NCBI RefSeq assembly: GCF_900142695.1
Contig: NZ_FRBU01000009.1
Coordinates: 1-64,000 of the forward strand
Source of the DNA: Flavobacterium xanthum
GTDB taxonomy: Bacteria; Bacteroidota; Bacteroidia; Flavobacteriales; Flavobacteriaceae
Direction: 5' to 3'
Length of the DNA stretch: 64,000 nucleotides
The notes beneath the pieces are model-generated. The model worked only from the letters and a program-made list of their open reading frames with translations, was not told where the DNA came from and made no database searches. Both the position numbers and the translations under genes were made by a program. Positions 46,800 through 55,665 of the stretch are shown here, in pieces; the first letter of the stretch is position 1, and each line of letters opens with the position of its first letter.

Positions 46800-48782
46800 A
46801 TGACTTTTCAAGAACAAATACAACAAGGAATTCCATCGGTTTTACCCAAACCAAAACCATACGAAATAGACATCAACCACGCCCCAAAGCGCAAAGAAAT
46901 CCTTTCGACAGCAGAAAAAAAACTAGCATTACGCAATGCCTTACGTTATTTTGAACCGCAACATCACACTGAATTAATCATAGAATTCTCAGAAGAACTG
47001 GAAACCTACGGTCGTATTTATATGTACCGTTTGCGCCCCGATTATGAAATGCGCGCGCGTCCAATTAATGAATATCCAGGAAAATGTGAACAGGCCAAAG
47101 CCATTATGCTGATGATTCAAAATAATTTGGATTATGCTGTGGCACAACATCCGCATGAATTGATTACATATGGAGGTAACGGAGCTGTTTTTCAAAATTG
47201 GGCACAGTATTTATTGACGATGCAATACTTATCAGAAATGACCGAGGAACAAACATTGACCATGTATTCCGGACATCCTATGGGTTTGTTTCCTTCCCAC
47301 AAAGAAGCACCCAGAGTTGTCGTGACCAATGGAATGGTAATTCCTAATTATTCTAAACCAGACGATTGGGAAAAAATGAATGCTTTAGGCGTTTCACAAT
47401 ACGGACAAATGACCGCAGGCAGTTACATGTATATTGGTCCGCAAGGAATTGTACACGGAACTACCATTACGGTTTTAAATGGTTTTCGGAAAATAAAACG
47501 CAGCCCAAAAGGCGGTTTATTCGTAACATCAGGTTTGGGCGGAATGAGTGGCGCACAACCAAAGGCTGGAAATATTGCAGGTTGCATCACCGTTTGTGCC
47601 GAAGTAAACCCAAAAATCACACACATTCGCCACAGTCAAGGATGGATCAATGAAGTCATTGAGAACGCAGATGAATTAGTGCAACGAGTAGCTTTGGCGC
47701 AAACCAATAATGAAATTGTTTCTATCGGTTATCTAGGAAACGTGGTTGATGTTTGGGAAAAATTTGACCAAGAAAATATCCACATCGATTTAGGATCTGA
47801 CCAGACTTCGCTACATAATCCGTGGGCGGGCGGGTATTACCCTGCTGATATTTCCTTTGAAGAGGCCAATGAAATGATGGCTCAAAAACCTGATTTATTT
47901 AAAACAAAAGTACAGGAAACATTACGCCGCCATACCACAGCTATCAATAAACACACTGCCAAAGGAACCTATTTCTTTGATTATGGAAATGCGTTCTTAC
48001 TGGAAGCTTCCCGTGCTGGTGCTGATGTAATGGCAGAAAATCATATCGATTTCAGGTATCCGAGTTATGTGCAGGATATAATGGGCCCAATGTGTTTTGA
48101 TTATGGGTTTGGCCCATTCCGTTGGGTTTGTGCTTCGGGAAAGCCCGAAGATTTAGCCAAAACAGATTTAATTGCTTGCCAAGTTCTGGAGGAAATGGCA
48201 AAAACTGCTCCTGACGAAATTCAGCAACAAATGCAGGATAACATTCACTGGATAAAAGGCGCTCAGGAAAACAAATTGGTTGTAGGTTCCCAAGCTCGCA
48301 TCCTTTATGCTGATGCTGAAGGTCGCGTAAAAATTGCCGAAGCTTTTAATCAGGCTATAGCCAAAGGCGAAGTAGGAACAGTCGTTTTAGGTCGGGATCA
48401 CCACGATGTTTCTGGCACTGATTCCCCTTACCGAGAAACCTCTAATATTTATGACGGCTCCCGTTTTACGGCTGATATGGCGATACAAAATGTCATTGGA
48501 GACAGCTTTCGAGGCGCCACTTGGGTATCCATTCACAATGGTGGTGGCGTGGGCTGGGGCGAGGTAATTAACGGTGGTTTTGGTATGGTTCTTGATGGAT
48601 CTAAAGAAGCTTCAAAACGTTTAGCATCAATGCTTTTCTGGGATGTCAACAATGGGATTTCTAGAAGAAGTTGGGCGAGAAATGAAGGAGCAGTATTTGC
48701 TATAAAAAGAGCGATGGAGACGCAACCTTTATTGAAAGTAACCATCCCTAATATAGTAGCCGACAATTTGTTGGATTTTTAA
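46800..48782 (+). CDS. hutU: Urocanate hydratase
   Basis: 660 residues. HutU adds water to urocanate to give 4-imidazolone-5-propionate in histidine breakdown, using tightly bound NAD+. The segments ITYGGNGAVFQNWAQYLLT, YSGHPMGLFPSH, TSGLGGMSGAQPKA and YFFDYGNAFLLEA are characteristic. It is about 100 residues longer than the Pseudomonas enzyme (about 557), as in the long form I associate with Bacteroidetes. The other histidine-degradation genes (hutH, hutI, hutG) are not adjacent, so the pathway is dispersed or partial. Start at the ATG; 174 bp of AT-rich spacer upstream. Confidence 0.95.
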   Translation: MTFQEQIQQGIPSVLPKPKPYEIDINHAPKRKEILSTAEKKLALRNALRYFEPQHHTELIIEFSEELETYGRIYMYRLRPDYEMRARPINEYPGKCEQAKAIMLMIQNNLDYAVAQHPHELITYGGNGAVFQNWAQYLLTMQYLSEMTEEQTLTMYSGHPMGLFPSHKEAPRVVVTNGMVIPNYSKPDDWEKMNALGVSQYGQMTAGSYMYIGPQGIVHGTTITVLNGFRKIKRSPKGGLFVTSGLGGMSGAQPKAGNIAGCITVCAEVNPKITHIRHSQGWINEVIENADELVQRVALAQTNNEIVSIGYLGNVVDVWEKFDQENIHIDLGSDQTSLHNPWAGGYYPADISFEEANEMMAQKPDLFKTKVQETLRRHTTAINKHTAKGTYFFDYGNAFLLEASRAGADVMAENHIDFRYPSYVQDIMGPMCFDYGFGPFRWVCASGKPEDLAKTDLIACQVLEEMAKTAPDEIQQQMQDNIHWIKGAQENKLVVGSQARILYADAEGRVKIAEAFNQAIAKGEVGTVVLGRDHHDVSGTDSPYRETSNIYDGSRFTADMAIQNVIGDSFRGATWVSIHNGGGVGWGEVINGGFGMVLDGSKEASKRLASMLFWDVNNGISRRSWARNEGAVFAIKRAMETQPLLKVTIPNIVADNLLDF

Positions 48783-48831
48783 AATTTTGAACGTATCTTT
48801 AGGAAACTCATAGTAATCAAATAATTAAGTC

Positions 48832-49368
48832 ATGAAAGCAATTAAACTCCTTCCCGTCGTAATACTCCTCGTAGTTGCCTCTTGCAGTTCCGTAAGAGTC
48901 TATTCTGATTTTGACAATAAAGTAGATTTTAGCCAATATAAAACCTACGCTTTTCACAAAAAAGGAATTGATAAAGTTGAAATTTCAGAATTAGATAAGA
49001 AAAGAATACTCAATGCCATTGATCGGGAATTAAGCAAAAAAGGAATGACCAAAAGTGAAAATCCTGATTTACTAATCAACATTCTCACTAAAGAAAGAGA
49101 GAAAATAGATGTCAATCAATTCAACATGGGTTGGGGATACGGTTGGGGTTGGGGATGGAATCCTTTCATGTGGGGAGGACAAAACACTATGGCTTCGTCC
49201 TCAACGGAAGGAACATTATTTATAGATTTAATTGACGGTAAGAAAAAAGAATTGGTATGGCAGGGCGAAGGCATTGGATATCTGACAGAAAATAGAAAAG
49301 ATAAAGAAAATAGAATCAATGAATTTGTCGCTAAAATTTTGGAGCAGTTTCCACCAAAAGCAAAATAG
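48832..49368 (+). CDS. DUF4136 domain lipoprotein
   Basis: 178 residues. Lipobox VVASCSSVRVYSDFD (Cys about 18) is followed by the DUF4136 pattern: FDNKVDFSQYKTYAF, ILNAIDRELSKKGM and NPDLLINILTKEREK, with a Trp/Gly-rich loop (MGWGYGWGWGWNPFMWGG). It ends with KEFxWxGEG-like strands (KKELVWQGEGIGYL). These lipoproteins are common in Bacteroidetes and of unknown function, probably facing the periplasm. It lies 49 bp after hutU and is ended by the hairpin at 49390-49416. Confidence 0.88.
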   Translation: MKAIKLLPVVILLVVASCSSVRVYSDFDNKVDFSQYKTYAFHKKGIDKVEISELDKKRILNAIDRELSKKGMTKSENPDLLINILTKEREKIDVNQFNMGWGYGWGWGWNPFMWGGQNTMASSSTEGTLFIDLIDGKKKELVWQGEGIGYLTENRKDKENRINEFVAKILEQFPPKAK

Positions 49369-49389
49369 ATTTCGACTAAAATCAAACTT

Positions 49390-49416
49390 AAAGCCTACCT
49401 TTGCGTAGGCTTTTTT
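49390..49416 (+). terminator. Terminator overlapping a -7 promoter box
   Basis: Stem AAAGCCTAC (49390-49398) with GTAGGCTTT (49405-49413) and a T-run, after the DUF4136 gene. The loop side contains TACCTTTG (49396-49403), a full match to the -7 consensus, 24 bp before the start of the haemoglobin gene. Confidence 0.75.
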
Positions 49417-49426
49417 ATTCCCAATC

Positions 49427-49828
49427 ATGACACCACAAACCGACATTACTACACTTGAAGATATCAAATTACTAGTAGATACTTTTTATTCTAAAGTTCA
49501 AAAAGACGAATTCATTGGACCTATATTCAACAAAAAAATAGGCGATCGCTGGCCGGAACATCTCGAAAAAATGTACCGCTTTTGGCAAACTATCTTGCTA
49601 GAAGTACATTCCTATTCCGGAAGTCCCTTTCCGCCGCACAAACAATTGCCAGTTGCCAAAGAACATTTTGACCGATGGATGGAAATTTTCACACAAACTA
49701 CGGATACTTTATTTACAGGGCCATTAGCCGATGAAGCGAAATACCGCGCTAAAAACATGGCAGAAATGTTCAACTACAAAATTGACTATTTCCGCAATCT
49801 TGAAAAAAACCAAACGAACAATTCATAG
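49427..49828 (+). CDS. Group III truncated haemoglobin
   Basis: 133 residues. A 2-over-2 globin of the bacterial group III type, with VDTFYSKVQKDEFIGPIF at the start, MYRFWQTILLEVHSYSGSPF in the distal part and VAKEHFDRWMEIF carrying the probable proximal His. Group III globins bind oxygen or nitric oxide in the cytoplasm; the physiological task is usually unclear. The start is decided by the -7 box 24 bp upstream. It is followed at 62 bp by a phytase-like lipoprotein gene. Confidence 0.92.
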   Translation: MTPQTDITTLEDIKLLVDTFYSKVQKDEFIGPIFNKKIGDRWPEHLEKMYRFWQTILLEVHSYSGSPFPPHKQLPVAKEHFDRWMEIFTQTTDTLFTGPLADEAKYRAKNMAEMFNYKIDYFRNLEKNQTNNS

Positions 49829-49890
49829 TTTTAAAAGTAGTTTTTTTAATCTAAAACCTGTCTTTTTCGCAAACACCAATACATTCTTTT

Positions 49891-51024
49891 ATGCGTAAAT
49901 TATTATTTCTTGTCGTTTTACCAACTTTTCTGTTTTCTTGTTCCAATTTAAAACAAACCGTTGAAAACACACCAGCTCCCAATTTAAAACTAATCAGCAC
50001 CATTGAAATTCCATTTGAGGAAACGTTTCAGAATACAAAAGTAGGCGGATTGTCCGGCATAGATTATGATGCAAAAAACGATTTGTATTACCTGATTTGT
50101 GATGACAGATCGATGTTTAACGAGGCTCGTTTTTATACTGCAAAAATTCCGTTAGTCGAAAACAAAATACAAAGCATGGTTTTCCAAAGTGTTAGCTATT
50201 TAAAAAACGAAAGTGGAGAAGTTTATGGTAATTGGAATACCACACCAACCACTTCATCAGATCCTGAAGATATTCGATACAACCCAAAAACAAACACTTT
50301 AGTTTGGAGTAGCGAAGGCGCACGAGTGATTAATGGAGACAAACAAGTGTTGCAAGATCCTTCCTTAAATTTCACGGATTTAAAAGGTAATTTTCTAAGC
50401 AATGTCACATTACCAGAAAATTTAAAAATGCAGCAACAAGAAAAAGGACCGAGAAATAACGGCACTTTAGAAGGCATCACTTTTGACAAAAAATATAAAA
50501 ACATTTACACCAACATTGAAGAACCACTTTTTGAAGATGGCAACCAAGCCAATACCAGCAACGGCGGATACATCCGAATCTATAAATTTGATGCGAAAAC
50601 TAAAAAGAATACCGCTCAATTCGGCTATAAATTAGAACCCATTGCTCTTGAGCCCAATCCAAAAGGAACTTTTGCGGTCAATGGCGTTTCAGCGATTCAG
50701 CATTATGGTAAAAATCAGTTATTAGTAGTGGAGCGTTCCTACTCAACGGGAACACAAGCCTGCACGGTAAAAGTATTTTTATGTGACTTGAAAAAAGCTA
50801 CTGATGTAAAAAACTACAACTCGTTACAAAACCAAAAATTAGATTTGGCATCTAAAAAACTGATCCTAAACATGGATGATTTGGGAATTTTTATTGATAA
50901 TATCGAAGGACTTACTTTTGGACCAAAATTAGCCAATGGTAATTCCTCCTTGATTTTTGTATCTGATAATAATTTTTCGGAAAAACAAAAAACGCAGGTA
51001 TTGGTGTTTGAGGTGGTGGAGTAG
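49891..51024 (+). CDS. Esterase-like phytase domain lipoprotein
   Basis: 377 residues. Lipobox TFLFSCSNLK (Cys about 17), then the beta-propeller-like phytase/esterase domain: VGGLSGIDYDAKNDLYYLIC, SDPEDIRYNPKTNTLVWSSE, NNGTLEGITFDKKYKNIYTN and NIEGLTFGPKL. This domain (PF13449-type) has been linked to phosphate-ester hydrolysis, but many members are uncharacterised. It is anchored in the cell envelope. No phosphate regulon gene is nearby. Confidence 0.88.
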   Translation: MRKLLFLVVLPTFLFSCSNLKQTVENTPAPNLKLISTIEIPFEETFQNTKVGGLSGIDYDAKNDLYYLICDDRSMFNEARFYTAKIPLVENKIQSMVFQSVSYLKNESGEVYGNWNTTPTTSSDPEDIRYNPKTNTLVWSSEGARVINGDKQVLQDPSLNFTDLKGNFLSNVTLPENLKMQQQEKGPRNNGTLEGITFDKKYKNIYTNIEEPLFEDGNQANTSNGGYIRIYKFDAKTKKNTAQFGYKLEPIALEPNPKGTFAVNGVSAIQHYGKNQLLVVERSYSTGTQACTVKVFLCDLKKATDVKNYNSLQNQKLDLASKKLILNMDDLGIFIDNIEGLTFGPKLANGNSSLIFVSDNNFSEKQKTQVLVFEVVE

Positions 51025-51059
51025 ATTTTAAAACAATACTTAACAGTTGTTGTGGATTA

Positions 51060-51353
51060 TTAAAACTTTTTCAATTTATCCGGGTTTTGCTTTCCATTAA
51101 AAATGTCTAGAATCAGGACTTTCTCATTCGTCCGCTCATATATAATTTTGTAAGACCAAATACTTATATGTCGAAATTTTTCTTTATTAATAATAGGATC
51201 AATTGAATATTCATAGCGTTCATCTTGTAACGACTCTACCAAATCAATTATCTTATTCAAAACTTTGTCTGCGTTTTGTGGACTATCCTCAAAAATATAA
51301 TTATAAATTTCAGAAAGCGATTTGCTAGCTTCCTGAGACCAAATTACAATCAT
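51060..51353 (-). CDS. RelE/ParE-type toxin
   Basis: 97 residues. It begins MIVIWSQEASKSLSEIYNYI, then DKVLNKIIDLVESL and FRHISIWSYKIIYERTNEKV with ILDIFNGKQNPDKL, the usual order of the RelE/ParE fold. ParE members poison gyrase, RelE members cut mRNA on ribosomes; the long N-terminal helix pair favours ParE. The gene overlaps the end of the upstream small gene by 4 bp (ATGA), typical of an antitoxin-toxin operon. The toxin appears intact. Confidence 0.88.
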   Translation of the reverse strand: MIVIWSQEASKSLSEIYNYIFEDSPQNADKVLNKIIDLVESLQDERYEYSIDPIINKEKFRHISIWSYKIIYERTNEKVLILDIFNGKQNPDKLKKF

Positions 51354-51598
51354 TTCTTTTGAGATAAAACATGGCTTCTAACTTGTTCTGAAGTATAGGT
51401 TTCTGCTCCATCTGCAACAGATTGACTAATAAATTCTATGTGCTCTATGTACTGGGTTTTAGTCAAAAATTTACCTTCAAAAGTATTTGCAACAACATAA
51501 TTCCCGTTTAAAATAGACTCTATTTGCTCTAATAGCTTTTCATCTTGAACTGCTATTAGTTTTTTGATAATCTGATTCTTATATGACTCGATATTCAT
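51350..51598 (-). CDS. Antitoxin partner of the RelE/ParE toxin
   Basis: 82 residues from the ATG at 51598 (MNIESYKNQIIKKLIAVQDE). The frame continues to an ATG at 51667. A -7-like box (TAGTTTTG leftward, 51693-51700) lies just upstream of that one, so the 105-residue form cannot be excluded. The chain is helical and charged, with ILNGNYVVANTFEGKFLTKT in the middle, as in Bacteroidetes antitoxins paired with ParE. It is likely both neutraliser and autorepressor. Assignment rests mainly on the 4-bp overlap with the toxin gene. Confidence 0.78.
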   Translation of the reverse strand: MNIESYKNQIIKKLIAVQDEKLLEQIESILNGNYVVANTFEGKFLTKTQYIEHIEFISQSVADGAETYTSEQVRSHVLSQKK

Positions 51599-51762
51599 AA
51601 CATTTTCATTTAATAGAGTAAAGATACCATTTTTTAACGCACAGTTGTACAGAGATTCCTTTTTCATTAGAACTAAATATCATAAGGGATAACAAAACTA
51701 AATAGTTAAAAAAACCATATAAAATTTAAACGATACTGTTTCATAAATCCCCCAAATGCCCT

Positions 51763-51907
51763 AGCCCCGAGTGAAATGAAAAGCTTTTTGCAAAAGCCGT
51801 TTTGGTTTTTCTTGTTGCCGCAGAGCGACCAAAGGAAGCTCCTGCTGGAACTTTAGAAAAACAAACGGGTTTGCAAAAACTTGCAATGAAAAGCGGGAAA
51901 TCGCTCC
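51763..51907 (+). ncRNA. Candidate structured element (copy 3 of 4)
   Basis: Begins AGCCCCGAGTGAAATG and ends AAGCGGGAAATCGCTCC. A long helix with a few bulges joins 51781-51811 and 51856-51882. The apical part GAGCGACCAAAGGAAGCTCC is shared with copies at 35.3 and 59.5 kb. It ends 9 bp before a -7 box (TACTTTTG, 51917-51924) that precedes the phenylalanine hydroxylase gene. Confidence 0.55.
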
Positions 51908-51916
51908 TGAAATTCG

Positions 51917-51924
51917 TACTTTTG
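51917..51924 (+). promoter_or_regulatory. -7 promoter box of the phenylalanine hydroxylase gene
   Basis: TACTTTTG, full TAnnTTTG match, 24 bp before the ATG at 51949. The -33 region falls in the end of the structured element at 51763-51907 and has no clear TTG. Confidence 0.5.
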
Positions 51925-51948
51925 CAGTAGAACTACAACGTTTTCGAT

Positions 51949-53706
51949 ATGAACTCAACTTTAGAAAGCAATCCGTTATTAGACCGATTGCCAAAGCACT
52001 TACGACAATTTATTAAACCTCAGGACTATAGCGATTACACGCCTATAAACCAAGCGGTTTGGCGTTATGTGATGCGCAAAAATGTAGCGTATTTATCAAA
52101 AGTGGCGCATAGTTCCTACTTGGAAGGTTTAAAAAAAACAGGAATCGAGATTGACAAAATCCCGAGTATGTACGGTATGAATCGAATTTTAACCGAAATA
52201 GGTTGGGCTGCAGTTGCCGTGGATGGATTTATTCCACCTAATGCTTTTATGGAATTCCAAGCCTATAATGTTCTTGTAATTGCATCAGACATTCGCCAAC
52301 TTGAACATATAGAATACACGCCTGCACCGGATATTATTCACGAGGGTGCCGGTCATGCGCCCATTATTGCGAATCCAGAATATGCGGAATACTTACGTCG
52401 TTTTGGAGAGATAGGTTGCAAAGCGATTTCTTCGCACAAAGACTACGAAATGTACGAAGCAATCCGACTGCTTTCGATTGTGAAGGAAGCCGAAGATACG
52501 CCACAAGCTACGATTGATACTGCTGAAAAAGCGGTGGAAGATTTACAGAACAACATGGGCGAATTATCCGAAATGGCCCAAATACGAAACCTACACTGGT
52601 GGACTGTGGAATACGGTTTGATCGGAACAGTGGAGAATCCAAAAATTTACGGCGCTGGTTTACTGTCTTCTATTGGTGAAAGTGCGCATTGCATGACACC
52701 GGAAGTAAAGAAGATTCCTTATGATATTTCGGCTGCTACGCAAAATTTTGACATTACAAAACTGCAACCACAATTGTATGTTACGCCAACATTTGCGTAT
52801 TTGAATTTGGTTTTAGAAGAATTTGCCAATAAAATGGCACTTCGCACTGGCGGTTTATCGGGAATTAATAAACTTATTGACTCGAATGCTTTAGGAACTA
52901 TTGAATTGAGTACTGGTTTACAAATTTCAGGTGTTTTCAGTTCCGTTATTGAGCAGGATGGCAAACCTATTTACATACAAACTACTGGTAAAACAGCTTT
53001 GGCTTACAGAGAGAAAGAGTTAGTAGGACACGGCACTTTGACACACCCAGAAGGCTTTGGAAGTCCAATAGGAAAGCTAGAAGGCATCAACTTAGCCATT
53101 GAAGACATGAGTCCAAAAGACTTGAATGCCTACGACATTTTAGAATCTAAAACCGTTAAACTGGAATTTGAAGGCGGAATCATTGTTGATGGTGAAATTG
53201 TTACCGGTTCCAGAAATTTACAAGGAGAAATTACGCTGATTCGCTTTAAAAACTGTACGGTTACGCATGGCGAAACTGTTTTATTTCAGCCGGAATGGGG
53301 CATTTACGATATGGCCGTGGGCAAGAAAGTAATTTCGGCTTTTTCAGGTCCTGCTGACGTGAATAGTTTTGACTTGATTTCGCACCTTCCGTCCAGCACC
53401 ACTATAAAAGCCAAACATTCGGCTGAACGCGATGATCTAGAAATTTTATACCAAACGGTTCGAAACATAAGAGAAACCAAGGATACGGAAACTTCTTTGG
53501 CACCACTATTTGAAAAACTACAAAACAATCACCCAAACGATTGGTTGCTAGCAGTTGAAATCGTAGAACTTTTAAACGTTAGAACCGAGCCACAATTGTT
53601 GCAAGAAATAATGGTTTATCTGGATCAATTAAAAAACAAAAGACCTGAAGTAGCGCATTTGATTGCTGGAGGTTTGGACTTGATTTTTGACAAAGAGAAA
53701 GCTTAA
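51949..53706 (+). CDS. phhA: Phenylalanine 4-hydroxylase, long form
   Basis: 585 residues. The catalytic domain is N-terminal (about 10-310): IPSMYGMNRILTEIGWAAVA, then the iron ligands His131 and His136 in HEGAGHAPIIANPEYAEYL, LHWWTVEYGLIG with the expected region of the Glu ligand, and LLSSIGESAHC. It hydroxylates phenylalanine (possibly other aromatic amino acids) with a pterin cofactor. A further 270 residues follow, with beta-rich GEIVTGSRNLQGEI-type strands and a helical C-terminus. They have no counterpart in the roughly 260-300-residue proteobacterial enzyme. Cofactor recycling genes are not adjacent. Confidence 0.92.
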   Translation: MNSTLESNPLLDRLPKHLRQFIKPQDYSDYTPINQAVWRYVMRKNVAYLSKVAHSSYLEGLKKTGIEIDKIPSMYGMNRILTEIGWAAVAVDGFIPPNAFMEFQAYNVLVIASDIRQLEHIEYTPAPDIIHEGAGHAPIIANPEYAEYLRRFGEIGCKAISSHKDYEMYEAIRLLSIVKEAEDTPQATIDTAEKAVEDLQNNMGELSEMAQIRNLHWWTVEYGLIGTVENPKIYGAGLLSSIGESAHCMTPEVKKIPYDISAATQNFDITKLQPQLYVTPTFAYLNLVLEEFANKMALRTGGLSGINKLIDSNALGTIELSTGLQISGVFSSVIEQDGKPIYIQTTGKTALAYREKELVGHGTLTHPEGFGSPIGKLEGINLAIEDMSPKDLNAYDILESKTVKLEFEGGIIVDGEIVTGSRNLQGEITLIRFKNCTVTHGETVLFQPEWGIYDMAVGKKVISAFSGPADVNSFDLISHLPSSTTIKAKHSAERDDLEILYQTVRNIRETKDTETSLAPLFEKLQNNHPNDWLLAVEIVELLNVRTEPQLLQEIMVYLDQLKNKRPEVAHLIAGGLDLIFDKEKA

Positions 53707-53744
53707 CTAAACCTCGGAATGAAAGTCTGCAGGGTCAAAATTTC

Positions 53745-53802
53745 ACCACAAATTCCACAAATTTTCACATATTAATTTGTGAAAATTTGCGGAAATTGTG
53801 GT
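53745..53802. repeat. Long palindrome (hairpin)
   Basis: About 27-bp arms (53745-53771 with 53776-53802) pair with three or four mismatches around a small loop. No T-run follows on the right, so a classical rightward terminator is not supported. It lies between convergent genes and could act as a REP-like extragenic palindrome. Confidence 0.65.
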
Positions 53803-53879
53803 AAAAAATATTTGTAGAAGCTAAAGCGAAATACACTAAAATGCATGTTTTCTATTATTTGTTTAACCAATAAAAATCA

Positions 53880-53935
53880 ACCGCAGATTCACAGATTTTT
53901 AAAATTATTTAAAATCGGTGCATCTGTGCCTAAGT
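53880..53935. repeat. Second extragenic palindrome
   Basis: ACCGCAGATTCACAGATTTT and the complement of AAAATCGGTGCATCTGTGCC are partly complementary around an 11-base AT loop. It sits just left of the DUF4230 gene stop (53944) and may help terminate that leftward transcript. Confidence 0.5.
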
Positions 53936-53943
53936 TTTTTAAA

Positions 53944-54564
53944 TTACATTTTGATTTGCTTCCCAAAATCCTTCTCGGTTTCAATCACTTTTCCATCGTA
54001 TTTTAAGGTCCAACCCAATTGACTGGTCGTAATTAAAAGTTTGGATAACTCACTAATTAATCTATTTTGCGCATTGGTTTTCAAAGATGATTTCTCAATT
54101 TTCTTAGCCAAATTCGCCTTTACAGATTTGTTTATTTTATTGTAATCTTCTCCCGTGAACGGATTTAATTTACTCTGCTCCACATCATAAAACTGAATAT
54201 CAGGACTAATTTTAATTTCCTCTTTTGGAATACTCACAATCGTGATTGTTTTATTGATCGAATCAATATCGTATTTCATGAGATGCAAATCATAAGCCAC
54301 CGTAACGTCAGCATTCACAACAACCAACGCTTTTTTCTCGAAAGAAAGCATATCCATTAAGTATTTTTGTTGGTTTTTATAGGTGATAACTTCCGAAAAA
54401 TGTCCTTCGGTTACGACCAATTTCCCTACGTTTAGGATTTGTTGCTGAATGAGATTAGTATTGTACGTGATATCTTGGTCGTCATTTTTCTTAAAATCAC
54501 AGTATTTAAACAATAAAAATATTCCACCAACAACTGCTATTCCAATAAGTATTCTTCTAAGCAT
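53944..54564 (-). CDS. DUF4230 domain protein
   Basis: 206 residues. A short N-terminal membrane anchor (LIGIAVVGGIFLLFKYC) is followed by the DUF4230 pattern: QQILNVGKLVVTEGHFSEVI, VVVNADVTVAYDLHLMKYDI and NKTITIVSIPKEEIKISPDI. Members are membrane-anchored with an extracytoplasmic domain of unknown role. It lies 2 bp after the GSCFA gene stop, so the two are very likely co-transcribed. Confidence 0.9.
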   Translation of the reverse strand: MLRRILIGIAVVGGIFLLFKYCDFKKNDDQDITYNTNLIQQQILNVGKLVVTEGHFSEVITYKNQQKYLMDMLSFEKKALVVVNADVTVAYDLHLMKYDIDSINKTITIVSIPKEEIKISPDIQFYDVEQSKLNPFTGEDYNKINKSVKANLAKKIEKSSLKTNAQNRLISELSKLLITTSQLGWTLKYDGKVIETEKDFGKQIKM

Positions 54565-54566
54565 AA

Positions 54567-55517
54567 TTAAAATTTCATAAATGAATATTGACTTTCCAAT
54601 TTAGTGATTTTTTCTCTGACTTTAGACTCAAATTTCAAATGACTTTCTGAATTCGGGTCAAAAGGTTTGTGAGAAAGGCTTTTTTGTATGCGTTCTACCT
54701 CTTCCATCGTAGGAAAAGCAGTTTCAGAAATAGTAGTTTCCATGAAACGTTTCCAAATATAATCGATTGCGACTTGATTGGGATGCAGCATGTCTTCGGC
54801 ATAAAAACGGTAGTCCCGAAGTTCATCCATCATGATTTCGTAAGAAGGAAAGTAATTTATAGTCGAAAGTTGACAGTCAAAAGTCTTATGAAGTGCACTA
54901 ATTATATTGGATTTGCTCCATTGATTTTCGACAAAACCGTCTTTGATGTGACGCACCGGCGAAACAGTGAAAATAATAGTGCAATTAGGATTTACAGCAT
55001 GAATTAATTTGATTGTGTTTGCAACACTTTTTTCTGTTCCTTCAACAGAAAGCAATTCTTTCTTGAACTGCTTTTGTGGCACTTTATGGCAATTGGCCAC
55101 AATAGAATCACTTTCTATATTTCGATAAACCCACGAGGTTCCATACGTTATGATGATATGCGTTGATTTGGATATTTGTTGATTTGTTGATTTGATTAGT
55201 GCGTTTAAAGATGCTAATAAATCTTCTTTATTTGGATTACTCAAATCAGAATGCACATCAAAGCAATGCCAGCGTTCATTGTGAAAAAAAATGTCTTTTT
55301 CGGTGAATAATACTGTATTTATGGCTTTTTGGATAATTTTCTCAATAGAAACCGGATTGAAAATTATCCCGAACGGATTGATGGTATTTTGAAATTTAAA
55401 ATACTGGAATTTATCTCCCATATTTTCAGCAAAACAAGAACCTAAAGAGACAATCTTTGAATTGTAATCTAAAGGATGATTACTTTTAGAAATGGGGATT
55501 TGGGTTCTGAATTGCAT
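54567..55517 (-). CDS. GSCFA family protein
   Basis: 316 residues. The family name motif is visible as KIVSLGSCFAENMGDKFQYF, followed by NPFGIIFNPVSIEKII, IITYGTSWVYR and CTIIFTVSPVRHIKDG with a late DMLHPNQVAIDYIW. These blocks resemble SGNH/GDSL hydrolases (Ser in GSCF, Asp-x-x-His in DMLH), so an esterase-like activity is plausible; the substrate is unknown. First gene of a two-gene unit with the DUF4230 gene. Confidence 0.92.
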   Translation of the reverse strand: MQFRTQIPISKSNHPLDYNSKIVSLGSCFAENMGDKFQYFKFQNTINPFGIIFNPVSIEKIIQKAINTVLFTEKDIFFHNERWHCFDVHSDLSNPNKEDLLASLNALIKSTNQQISKSTHIIITYGTSWVYRNIESDSIVANCHKVPQKQFKKELLSVEGTEKSVANTIKLIHAVNPNCTIIFTVSPVRHIKDGFVENQWSKSNIISALHKTFDCQLSTINYFPSYEIMMDELRDYRFYAEDMLHPNQVAIDYIWKRFMETTISETAFPTMEEVERIQKSLSHKPFDPNSESHLKFESKVREKITKLESQYSFMKF

Positions 55518-55603
55518 GGCTATTTTATTTACTACAAATTTGAATAATTTTAGCGAATTAAATGGTGTTTCGCTCTTTTTTCATTGGCTATAAAAAATCT
55601 AAA

Positions 55604-55643
55604 ATTAAAAAACCCTTTCAGAGATTAAAACTTTGAAAGGGTT
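55604..55643 (-). terminator. Terminator of the lipoprotein gene at 55666
   Basis: Stem AACCCTTTCA (55611-55620) with TGAAAGGGTT (55634-55643); read leftward it is followed by a T-run. It lies 22 bp after the stop at 55666. Confidence 0.85.
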
Positions 55644-55665
55644 GTTATAAAAACAAATATTTTTA

